A stretch of DNA of 64,000 nt. Source: Neckera pumila (lineage: Eukaryota > Streptophyta > Bryopsida > Hypnales > Neckeraceae). The stretch is from positions 13,871,660 to 13,935,659 of the forward strand of contig OZ018414.1 of assembly GCA_963969595.1 (NCBI GenBank), written 5' to 3'. Positions 27,976 through 38,648 of the stretch are shown piece after piece. The notes under the pieces are model-generated. The model was not told where the DNA came from. It did no database searches and worked only from the letters and a program-made list of their open reading frames with translations. The position numbers were made by a program, and so were the translations under genes. How positions within the stretch are numbered: position 1 is the stretch's first letter; each line of letters opens with the position of its first letter.

Positions 27976-29309
27976 AGTTACCAACTTGCCCAACTTCACG
28001 GTGAACTCTCTGCCATTAGGAAACCGTCATAGGGGTACAATGATCTGCCTACAGATACTATCATAACATTCCAGAGATTTTGACTGCCCGCCCTTTTCAC
28101 TTTAGTTGCACCGTGGTTGACAGGAACTACAGTACACTTGCCTGAGTACCAATGCTTTCATTTTTGAACTCAAGATCTGAGAAGATTTATGCCAAAGGAA
28201 GAAGATGTCAAAAATCTGGAACACCTGGATACCTTGATTCTTGAAATTAGGAAAATGGGTCCCAAAGGATTTCGCAGCAATGTATAATAGGTACCGTCAC
28301 TTGTGGAAGGAATGTGAGAAATGTTTGCGGTGGAGTATTCATGCTCCTTTCCTTGCACAGCTTGGATTGAGACCAACGTTGAATCGCCGGTGCTGTTATT
28401 TGAGGTTTGGCTTGCAAATGGGTCACTAGGAGATGGAATATTTTGCCATCAATTCAAACTCCGTTTTCTCAAGTCATATCCTTGAGGCAATTGTCAACTA
28501 CGAGTATTATCACAGTAATAATTGATCATTTCTGCTATCCTTTGTGCAGCAATACATGTGATTTTTGAAACAGACACCACCGTGGAGCTACTTCAGCACA
28601 CTTAACAATCTTATGGAACCTCATTTTTGCTTACAAGGAGCTAATTAAACAAGGGCATTGAAAGATTTCAGTGACTTAACTTGGAAATTTGGAGATGTCT
28701 TCGAAGGCACTCTTCAAACATATGTGATGATGTCCACCAAAGAAACGACCGTTTTACAGCATTGGAATATTAGTGCTGGGAGCTGCAACCACTGAATCTA
28801 TAAGCTGCAGGTATAATATTGTCCTACTTGAGAGTTTGTGTTTCGCAAAAGAGACTGACAACACCTGGACGTACTTTTGCTGTTGACCCGAAATTCCTAA
28901 CCCTAAAGGAGAAAGGAGAGCTCCAAAGCAGCAAGCTCCATACGAAACCAAGTGGTGAAGCAAGTCAAGATGCAAACGGGATTGACAATGTGAGCAATTC
29001 TTCTTCAAGACACCGTCGTCACTCCCAGAGAGACAACAAACAAGCAGCTTATTACATTACAAGAGACTCTGTCTCTGTAGTTCCTGAAGCACTGGGTCAG
29101 TTTTCCAATAGGGTCCTAGGCTACTCAAACTTCCTCATACTCACTGCAAATGTAGCTTTTGTCATTGAAAAGCCTCCTCTCCTTGGATTTAGATCCAATA
29201 ACTGACAACAAGTATTTGGGCATGGGTATGATCAGTGATGTTGTATGTAACCGCAACACATTCAACCACTGATTTTTATTTCATTATTTTTAGGTATGAA
29301 AAAGATCAG
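27976..29309. other. Downstream of DUF1499 gene; no supported gene
   Basis: This block is less AT-rich than typical intergenic DNA here. It probably begins with the 3' untranslated region of the DUF1499 gene. A 128-codon frame at 28819-29205 starts with TTG and is entered separately. I could not connect any open frame in this block into a spliced gene. Confidence 0.35.
28819..29205 (+). other. Unassigned 128-codon open frame
   Basis: An uninterrupted frame in moderately GC-rich DNA. It begins with TTG rather than ATG, so if real it is probably part of an exon. The predicted peptide is Ser/Arg/Asn-rich in the middle (NVSNSSSRHRRHSQRDNKQ) and has a hydrophobic stretch near the end (NFLILTANVAFVI). 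I recognise no domain. It is listed because it exceeds the usual length of chance frames in this AT-rich window. Confidence 0.15.
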
Positions 29310-29714
29310 TAAGGTAGGAGGCTCAGAAAATGGAGCATCTAAGCGCTGGTCCGTCTTTTTCATGTATTTCCTTGGACGGGAATATTTTTAGCTCAAACAG
29401 AGAAATTGATGAGGAATCTAACCCAAGTGGTTTTGTATTTTTCCAAGCATTTTTGAAATTACTTATGAATTTCAAATGAGTTGGGTCATAAGTCCCTACT
29501 TGTGAGCCTAAGTCTTTCATAAAAGGTTCACTTGCAATTCTAAATTAAAATGGGGAAAGCATAGAGAGTGATTGGCTCTTGCAATTAATAATGCTTTTTT
29601 CCTTGATTCATTCAATGCTATACTGGTCAATTTCAGAACCAATTCATGTCCATTTCACAGCCATTTATAGGGTCCATTCTTAATGCCCACTCTGTTTTAC
29701 AACCTCCTACCTTA
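29310..29714. mobile_element. TA-flanked TIR element (TAAGGTA family)
   Basis: A 405-bp segment whose left end TAAGGTAGGAGGCTCAGAAAA pairs with the inverted right end TAAGGTAGGAGGTTGTAAAA, identical over the first 12 bases. TA is present at both borders. It is one of the best-preserved pairs of ends in the family. The interior is non-coding. Confidence 0.7.
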
Positions 29715-31339
29715 CTAGCACAATTTTGATTTGTAAGTTACCCACAAGAATTTGAAGACCACCTTCAATTGTGCAGGACACTCTTACTGTAACTAGCCAC
29801 TAACTTAAAAAAAGAAACTGGGTTGACTGCGAAGGTGTGTTGCCCAGTGCATAATTTTTTTTAAAGTAGAGAGTGAACGAGATTGTGCCACATAGTGTTT
29901 GTTGCCCTTAGAACATCACACAGTTATATTATATACAAATTATGTTGCTTATTCATGCAGGGCAAAGTTGACAACGTGGACAGAGCAGAGCAATGCTAAG
30001 TAGGCGGTACATTTGTCAGCTGGAAAAAGTTCAAATTTGTACCAAGGTAACCACACCTAAAATTGACCACTTTTGAAAACCGACCCCTACTTTGGAAGAG
30101 AAAGTGAACAGGGAGGGGAGGATACTTCAAATGGTGAGCATTAGAAGGACAAGTGTAAGGTGGAATTGGGGAACATTTTGGGTATTGTGCAACTTCTTTT
30201 ATTGTACTGTGGAGGTGGCAATCTTACACGTGGTTGATTTTGGGTACACTTTCTTTTGTTTTAGCTTCTTCCCCATGACTTGTTTTGATACTACTGGCTA
30301 GTGTCATTTCTTAATGTGCATCAAATGGATTTGGGCATCACCTACATGACACGTTTAGCCTCCTACATCTTGCATCGATCTTTGGAAATTTGTAACTGAT
30401 CCGCAATGCTTCCAAAAAATTTGGAACCACTTGCATTTTGATTCATAGTCTTTTGCCAGTGTGCAACAATGTTGTTTTCATTTTCTATAGCACATTAGTT
30501 ATGCCACAGAGCTTATTTGTGCGATTTTAGATGTAGATACATTACCTATGTGAAGTTCATGACATAAAATTGTGGTGCACTTTGTTCTCAAAGTAGAACC
30601 GACTTCTATGCAGAATAATGAAATCCGGTTGCCTTAACAATTACATGGATTGCCTTCTCCATAATAGTTTCCTCATGATTCACCTAATGGATTGCCTTGC
30701 TAAGTAGCTCAGGACTCTATATGTTGAATAGCTTTGCTCAGTAGATGTGTTTTTGTTTGTTTGTTTTTTTAAACAAATAAAACAGAATTTCATTGCAAGG
30801 GCAAAATATAAGACCACCAGCCACAAGTGGCCAGTGGATGTTTTTTGATGTATAGGATTATGAATGTTTGCATGGGAAACATCCTGACAGAGGTGCCAAC
30901 AGAGGGGAATTTTTATCCTCACAATTATAATGGGTTGCCTCCTATACATCAATACATACAATAGTCCGTACACCTGATCGTTACTACTTCTCGTTCATGA
31001 CATCAAATACCTTTACTTTTTACTACCGGCAACCCCATACATAGTCGTATGTACGTACACCTGGTCGAGTTTTCTCTTTTCAGGTGCATCAATAAATATT
31101 AATATTTGCCTTCTACTCGACGCTGCAAAGTGTGCATTTGAGTTTATACACCACCTGACAGTTACTCCTACTGTATTCACGACACGGTATTGAGTGATAA
31201 AAAATTAAAAAAATTCCAAAAGAATTATCATGTGAGTTCATTTTCATCGTCACACAAAAAAAAAGAGCTTGCCAACAATGTTACAATGGAAACCGGGTAG
31301 GATTGAATGACCCATTGTAGTCCCTTTGGTCATTGCATA
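29715..31339. other. Intergenic DNA, nothing recognised
   Basis: AT-rich DNA with short open frames only. I found no repeat shared with the rest of the window and no gene-like exon pattern. Confidence 0.4.
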
Positions 31340-31919
31340 TAAGGTAAATCAGCATATGACAAGGCAGAACGAGTGAGTGAGTGAGTGAGTGAGTGAGTGA
31401 GTGGTTTGCCATGTTGCCATAAGAAAAAAAAAAAAAAATTGGATTTTTTTTCATACAAAGTCAAAGTGAAAAATAAAGAGAGCAATTGAATTTTTTTATT
31501 TATTTTTGATAAGGTATGAATTTTGATATGAATTTTTGAAATGTGTTGCCCAATTGGCCCAAAAGAGTCTTTAGACTACCCCAAAACTAGCAAAAAGTGT
31601 ATCTATAATGGTCGTCTTACCACATAGCTAAAGAAGTCACAATATTTCCTAATATGGATACAACATTTCCTAACATGAAGGAATAAAAAAATCACTTTTT
31701 GTAATTGATTTATACTAAAAAGGTAGAAGTTTCTAAAGCAATCACTAATAACGTCATCACCATCATCCAAGGGCGCTGATGTTGGCCACTAACTAACCTG
31801 ATGTAGTTCTAATCTCATTTATTAGAAAAAGTTTGTCATGGATTGATGTAAGATTTTAGTGGATCATTCCCTAGGTGCATATCATGGGTGGTTTGCTTGT
31901 CAAAGGCTGGTTTACCTTA
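31340..31919 (-). mobile_element. TA-flanked TIR element, second family (TAAGGTAAACC ends)
   Basis: A 580-bp element with left end TAAGGTAAATCAGC and inverted right end TAAGGTAAACCAGC, TA at both borders. Its interior is the reverse complement of the element nested at 53428-53954; for example GGCCACTAACTAACCTGATG here pairs with CATTAGGTTGGTTAGTGGCC there. A (GAGT)n microsatellite lies near its left end. It is non-coding. Confidence 0.7.
31371..31403. repeat. (GAGT)n microsatellite
   Basis: Eight near-perfect tandem copies of the tetranucleotide GAGT. They lie inside the left end of the TIR element at 31340-31919; the related element at 53428-53954 has no such run, so the array expanded after insertion or in this lineage. 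Confidence 0.9.
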
Positions 31920-34002
31920 AGTAGACTGATTGGATTCAAAAAATTAAGATTATTGTAAAAGAATTTTTGAAAATTTAATTTAATATAATTTTTTTAAATG
32001 GAAAAATTGCCATGTGACATGTATTTTTGAAATTTATTGGAGAACCTTGAGGTGCAATTCAAAGTGCGCATATTGATCCTATGACCAAATAGATGCCAAT
32101 TTTTTTGCAAAATTACTTCTCTAAGAAAAAAATTGTGTGGAAAAATAGACAATCTTGTAAAATATTTCTATTTTTAGTAGCTAGCAAGCCTTATTTTTCA
32201 ATCAATATTAAACATTCGGCATAGAAGTATTGTACCAACCTTATCCTTTATTTATGATAGTATTAGAAATATATACTCACACACATAATGTGTATATGTG
32301 TGCATGTATATTTATATTTGTACCTAGCTTGTACACAAGGGCTTTTAATCCCTGAAAGACAATACGTTCCCATGGAACTTTTTGAAGGTTTGGATAGGTT
32401 CATACAAAGTCATTTTTAACAAATGAATGTGAACTTTTTTTACCAAAGATGCATGCTTGTGTTAGCTTTGTGAAAATACATTTTTTTCCCAATCGAATTC
32501 CTAAATCCAAAGTTATGGGTCTCAAAAGTTTAAAGCAACTTAGGCAACATGCTATAGAGAGGCAATTCAAAGTAGTCAAGCTGTGATTTTTTTTCATTTG
32601 TTTTGAATGCTTATATCTGGGTCAAATCACACTCAAATGGACCAAAAAAGCGGTCAAGCGCACTAAAATTTAAAATGTAACTCCTTTCTATCTATTGTTT
32701 TCTAATATTAATCTATTAATCTAATTTAGTCTTTTTTGATTAGAACTTCAAGTCTTGTTAATGCTAATATGTTTTAATTCACCCAAAAAACATAAATGCT
32801 TTATTAAACTTCCAATTGCAATTTAACTGTCAGCCTTTCAGTTTTTTCAATGAGCAAAAACGAGTCTAATTTCTAATGAATAATAATGTGATTGAATCCA
32901 AAAAAATCATGCACATATATAATCATACAATAGAATAGAAAATGACTTTTTTGATACAATTGAAACATTTATTTATTTCCTATAATATTCAGAAGTAAAA
33001 AAACGTGAACGTCCTTTTCAATATAAAAAATAATCCAAATGGTGAATGTGTCATAATAAAAAATGTATATATTATTCACATTAAAGGCACTATATAAGTT
33101 ATTTTTAGAATTGAATGTTTTAAATGGATTTTAGAACAAATCAGTAATTTGTCAATAATCAATTTATTTATTAAAAATTATACTAATTTAAGGTTAAAAT
33201 TTAATGACATAAAATATTTTTTAATAGTTGTATTCTTTAGTGGTATAAAAAATTGGATAAAAATATCTATTTGAAGTACTTTATTGTTAAAAAGATACTA
33301 AATTTAGCCCTAAAATTGATGATTTAGAACCCTTTAGGGATTTTTTCCAATTTCTTTTTTCTCCAACTTATTAAAGGGATGCATTGCAATAATATTCATC
33401 TACAAAGTTTTAAGAAAATTGACAACATCAAAGTAATTCATAGCTTTGAAATTTCAGAAAAGGATTCAAATCTTGTCCTAATAAAGTAATCCCAATGGTC
33501 CCTTTGAGTGTGCTTTGGCCCATCGTGCATTTTATAAAGGCAAATGGAATGAAATTTTTTCCACACATTATCACAATAGTATAAGGAAATATTGTGTAGT
33601 TGAAAATGGAAACAAAAAATTCCCAATTTTCACTCAATGTTACAACCCTTGGCTCAAATTCTATTGTAATTTCATGAGATTTTTATATTTTTTTAAACCT
33701 CATTTAGAGAAGGAAAATTTTGTGTTGACTATTGGATTTTGTTATTTCCAAAAAATGAGTTCTTCAAAAACAATTGAAATTTTGCTCATGTAGTTGCTTT
33801 TTTTTGGACATCCTCTCAGTAGTGCAAGATGAATTTGAATACATTAGACAACTCCATTATCTTTGAAAATTGGTCTGCAAATAACTAATATAACTGCCGG
33901 TGTAATGATCCCAATTCCCAATGTTAGATAATGCCTTCTTTTCCACAAAGTTGAATAAAAATATATTGACCCTCTTGGACAAGGCCCAAAATTTTTGCTT
34001 TA
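31920..34002. other. Very AT-rich intergenic DNA
   Basis: Nothing gene-like was found. The stretch has long A and T runs and many in-frame stops on both strands. It leads directly into the TTAA element cluster. Confidence 0.5.
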
Positions 34003-35182
34003 TTAACCTTTAAAGGACCGAGGTCATTTTTCTGCCAAAAAGCACTAAGAACTGGCATTTGAGCTGCGTTCCTCTAGAAAACCCCAAAAAACTTTTTTTA
34101 GAATCTAACCGTAGGATCTTGTATTTTACTTGTCTATAGTCATGTGGTAAAAATTTCATCAAGTTTCATCGTACAGATTGGAAGATATGAGCTTTCAAAG
34201 TTAGGTGAAAAGTGTTTTTTTTTCTTGCCCGAAACTTGTACTTGTCTTTGACCACTCTTAGAATAAAAAACTTGGTCTACACAAAGTTGAGCTTTAATTT
34301 GTCCATGTACGAGACCATGTTAGGTATGTGTGGGACAATTTTCAAAAGAACTAGAGGTTTACAACATGTAGAAAAAAATCTTGCAATACAAGAAGACGCA
34401 TATGCACTATGGGAAATTGCAAGAATTTTTTTACATTACAAAAATGCAAAAATTGCAAATCCAAACGGTGAAAACTAAGACATGTCCTTGTGCTACAATT
34501 TGGTAAAAAAATAAAAATACATGTTCCCAAAAAGGAAGGAAAATGTGCACAAGGTAAATTTGGGCTTGGGCTGTTGGAAGGTGGGCCCTCAAACTTTCTG
34601 ACCAAAGTCTTGCTTGACCCAAGTGCCCTCCCCGTAGTCAACAGCGTCCCAGTGGCTAAGGGCCTTGCCCGCACTGCCCCCGTCCCCCAATTTGTAAAAA
34701 AACATCCATAACTTCTTGCTCAAAGGTCCGCATAAAGAAAAAATTATATACCCATGTACGTCTCTCGATTCTTCACCTCTCATTAAAGTTTCACAAAATT
34801 TTACAAACGTATATGCCCGTAGGTACATGCTCGAAATCCCATTTGTCCCCCAAACAACTGTTTTTTTTTTCATTTTCCATGAAGTGGCAAAGTGACAAAG
34901 TGGCGATATTAAATGTTACGGTGGTGCTCTAATTTTAACATTCATCCACATACTGGATAGAAAATGTGATACTACATATCTATAATTCTATTTTCATTCA
35001 CAATGTGGCGATTTCATACAAGATTTTTCTTGAACTTGAAGTCTTTTGGCGATTTCATCCAAAACTTTACTAAAAATTTCCTATACGCTTGGTGCTAGGT
35101 CAAAAATTTTGGTGCAATTTTGCACCAAATCGCCGGAAAAAAAAAACTACCCCCAAAGGGACAATGGTCCTTTAGGGGTTAA
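34003..35182 (+). mobile_element. TTAA-family element, copy A (with an internal insertion)
   Basis: Bounded by TTAA at 34003-34006 and 35179-35182. The left end (TTAACCTTTAAAGGACC) is diverged, and the right end GGTCCTTTAGGGGTTAA is canonical. A 295-bp insertion at 34855-35149 is flanked by a perfect 8-bp repeat CCCCCAAA. Without it the element is about 880 bp, matching the other copies. The family core is recognisable, including TTTTTCTGCCAAAAA near the left end and GCCCGTAGGTAC near the right. No frame encodes a transposase. Confidence 0.75.
34855..35149. mobile_element. Insertion with 8-bp duplication inside TTAA copy A
   Basis: The sequence between the two CCCCCAAA repeats (34847-34854 and 35150-35157) is absent from the other TTAA-family copies, which read straight through this point. 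The right end, inverted, reads TAGT, a run of T, then CCGGCGA. This resembles the end of the hAT-like MITE at 19147 (CAGTG, T run, CTGGCGA). The left end (CAACTG, then a T run) is a weaker match. The motif TGGCGATTT recurs inside. Confidence 0.6.
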
Positions 35183-35477
35183 CTTCATACGTTATGATCT
35201 CTTAATCTACTCAATCAAATGAGCTAAAATTTATTTTACACATTCCTACGGAAGTCTAGTACAAATTTATAGAGTTAAAAGTTTGGAATTTTTTTATATT
35301 TCACTATGTTCAATGCACTAGAAAGTGGCGGTTTTAGACACGTTTTACGAAAAGCACCTCTACCCTTTACTGAGGGGTTAAGTATTCAAAATCCCCTTTT
35401 TTTTCCAAAGGGAGGTTGTATGAAACTTTGATACTATAATTTTGGACTAAGGTTAGTACACATAATTTCAACCTTTA

Positions 35478-36410
35478 TTAACCCCTCAAAGGACCAAGGC
35501 CATTTTTCTGCCAAAAAACTCTCAAAACTGCCATTTCTAGTGCAAAGAGTAAAAAAGTCTGAAAATTGTTTTTTTTGCACATCAATGGTAAGATCTTATA
35601 CCTAACTAGTATGACAATGTGTGGAAAAAATTTCAGAATTTTTGACTGCACAGATTGCAAGATATCTACGTTTAAAGTGAAAAAAACGAGATTTCCAGCA
35701 CATTGCGGGACTAGATATTTGGACTTTGAACATTTTTTAACTTAAATTTTTTGCACTATAGAGTTTTGAGCTTTAAATCTTTCTAGTGAAGAATTGAGTT
35801 GAGAGTCTAGGAAAAAAAAAGATATTAAAAAAAAACTTAATTTTCATTCTTAAAAAAATTATTAAGTAGACGATAGTACAAGATAGAAGGAAAATCTAAA
35901 ATAATAATATCTTTTAGATGGAATTAAAATGTACTAATCCCAATGGTGAGATTGTTCTAGCAAAATAAATAAACCACATGGAACTTTTTTTTTTGAAAAA
36001 TTGCAAAAATTGCATTCCAAAATGTATCCTACAAGTTATTTTTTTCAAGAAGATGCTCTAATTGTCCAAAAAACAAGATTGTCCATAACTTTCTCATAAA
36101 AAACCAAAATGAAATGAATCAAAGCTTTTCAAATAGGCAAAAATATAATCTATAAGGAAAAAAAATTAAAAAGAAAAAATTCAATTTTTTGCAAAAATTT
36201 TTTGGTGCCCGCTCTCCCTTGTTTTGAGCTCATTTGGGCATAATTTTTGTTCCCGGGCACCGATTGAAAAAAAAATTATAATCCCACGAAGCTTATCAGT
36301 TTTCCTATCTTCAAAAAAGTTTCAAAATATCATGACAAAAATTCAGCCCGTAGGTACCTGCCCGAAATCCCATTTGTCCCCCGAAGGGACAATGGTCCTT
36401 TAGGGGTTCA
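35478..36410 (+). mobile_element. TTAA-family element, copy B
   Basis: It starts TTAACCCCTCAAAGGACC at 35478 and ends GGTCCTTTAGGGGTTCA at 36410, so the right TTAA has one substitution. At 933 bp it is close in length and sequence to copy C and in the same orientation. Shared internal landmarks include TGCACATCTAACC-like sequence near the left, CCATAACTTTCTCATA in the middle, and GTCCCCCGAAGGGACAATGG at the right. It is non-coding. Confidence 0.8.
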
Positions 36411-36672
36411 TAAAAATAAATCTAAGTTACTGAATATACACCTTCTGAACTTGAGAATTGAGTCATGATAATTTCTTTGTTAGAAATTAAAAAAGGTTTG
36501 AAGAGAATACATTCATTTAGACAAATTAACAAAAAAAAATGAGAAATTTTTAAAGTATTAGAAATACAAGTATCCAATAGAAACTTTGATTTGCATATTT
36601 AGATTGTGTACATTTTAGGGAAGAATTTACAAAGGGTTGGATAATTAATGGTCACAAGTAGATGTATATATG

Positions 36673-37602
36673 TTAACCCCTAAAGGACCGCGGCCCTTTT
36701 TCTGCCAAAAAACACTCAAAACTGCCATTTCTATAGCAAAAAGTAAAAGAATTTGAAAAATGCTTTTATTGCACATCTAACCATAGGATCTTACACCTAA
36801 ATAGTATGAGACTGTGTGGAAAAAATTTCAGAATTTTTGACTGTACAGATTGCAAGATATATGCATTTAAAGTGTAAGAAACAAGAATTTCAGCACATTG
36901 TGGGACTAGATTTTTTGACTTTGAACATTTTTAACTTTATTTTCTTAGACTACAGAGTTTTGAGCTTTTAATTTTTATACTAGAGAATTGAATTGAGAAT
37001 CTAGCCAAAAAAGAAAAGTTCAAAAAAACTTAATTTTCATTATTAAAAAAATTGTTAAGTAGAAGTAGGTACGAGATAGAAGAAAAATCTAAAATATTCT
37101 TATATTTTAGGTGGGATTAAAATGCACAAATCCCAATGGTGAGATTTTTCTAGCAAGTAAACTAAGCCATGCAAAAAAAAAAACATTGAAAAATTTGACA
37201 AATTGCATTCAGAAATGAATCCTACAAGTTATTTTTTCAAAAAGATGCTCTAACTATCCGAAAAACAAGAATGTCCATAACTTTCTCATACAAAATCCAA
37301 ATGAAATGAATCAAAGCTTTCTAGATAGACAAAAATATAATCTATGAGAAAAAGATACTTAAAAATAAAAAATAAAAAGTTGCAAATTTTTTTTGCTGCC
37401 TGCCATTCCCTGTTTTGAGCTTATTTGGTCATAACTTTTGTTCCCGAGCACCGATTCTGAAAAAAATTATATTCCCATGAAGGTAATCAGATTTCCTACC
37501 TCCAAAAAAAGTTTCAAAAAATCAGAAGAAAGTTTCAGCCCGTAGGTACCTACCCGAAAACGCATTTGTCCCCCGAAGGGACAATGGTCCTTTAGGGGTT
37601 AA
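36673..37602 (+). mobile_element. TTAA-family element, copy C (best preserved)
   Basis: A 930-bp element with TTAACCCCTAAAGGACC at the left and its exact inverted complement GGTCCTTTAGGGGTTAA at the right. TTAA is present at both borders. It is the clearest reference copy in the window. Internal stop codons occur in all frames; no transposase is encoded, so it would need enzyme supplied elsewhere. Confidence 0.88.
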
Positions 37603-38319
37603 TGCTATGTTTCTCCATTGAATTTTGAATGTCAGGATTTGTACATTTATGTCATTTAACTTGTAAACATCTTCAGGACAATTTTGATTTCTAAAATTAA
37701 ATGATATAATCAAAGCAACTACATCTTAACAAATTCCCTTACATGCATAAGACAATGAATAATTTTTTTTGCTTAAAAGGTCATTACTTAAAACCTTATT
37801 TCTAGGACTATACAAATTTAATATTTTTAAAATTTAGTACAATGAAATCTCTATGAATTTTTGTATGTCAATGCTCATTTTCATCCTTGCGGTACAAACA
37901 CAGGGTATTAATTCTACCATTATACAAACTATTCTCAATAGAATACTATAATCATTTGCTTTAGAAAAATAAGAATTAAACATCTGCCACATTGATTGCA
38001 AATTCTCCATAACATTCCCATTTTATGTCCAAAGAAAGTTTGGTATCTATTTTTAGAAATGTTTTATACCAGTCACGTGGGCACAAGACTGCTTTTTGGC
38101 ACGTAATTTTCAATCTCCATGGATCAACATGTAGGATATTTTTTGAGTTTTATCAACTATTTTCTTTTTATTCCCTTAGTAAATTATTTTTTCAACCCGG
38201 TTGTTTCTCTATTTTCTAGTCTATATAGAAATTTTATAGACTTTTTCACTTTTTTTTTTTTTATGTTTTCAAACTGCAATCGGTTTTTTTTTTCCCAATT
38301 CCACCAGCTAATAATGAAA
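37603..38319. other. AT-rich intergenic DNA
   Basis: Spacer between TTAA copy C and the next TIR element. It contains poly-T runs and short T/Phe-rich open frames typical of AT-rich DNA. No feature was recognised. Confidence 0.5.
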
Positions 38320-38648
38320 TAAGGTAGGAGGTTCTTAAAGTGCTCAACCTCTAAATTCACCCACCTCTTCAAATGTACCCCATTTGTACATGTTGCTTTT
38401 TCATTGTACCAACAATGTACAAATAGTGTACATTTGAGAAGGTGGACAATTTTAGAGCCCTATGTCATTTCAACTTCAAAAATTCATAACTAATTCCACA
38501 AAGCTCTAAAAAATATGAAACGGCTTGGTTTAGATGCCAATTTCATTTGTCTTTCAAGAAAAAGTTGCTGAAAAATATTCCAAGAAGTTTCACCTCCACA
38601 AATTCAATTTCAGCTCTTAAAAGGGCGCTTCATGGACCTCATACCTCA
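38320..38648. mobile_element. TA-flanked TIR element (TAAGGTA family)
   Basis: The left end TAAGGTAGGAGGTTCTTAAAG pairs with an inverted right end reading TGAGGTATGAGGTCCATGAAG. Internal sequence (CATTTCAACTTCAAAAATTC, then a TTCCACAAAGCTC motif) is the inverse of that in the copies at 23216 and 51296. The right-hand TA has decayed. It is non-coding. Confidence 0.55.
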
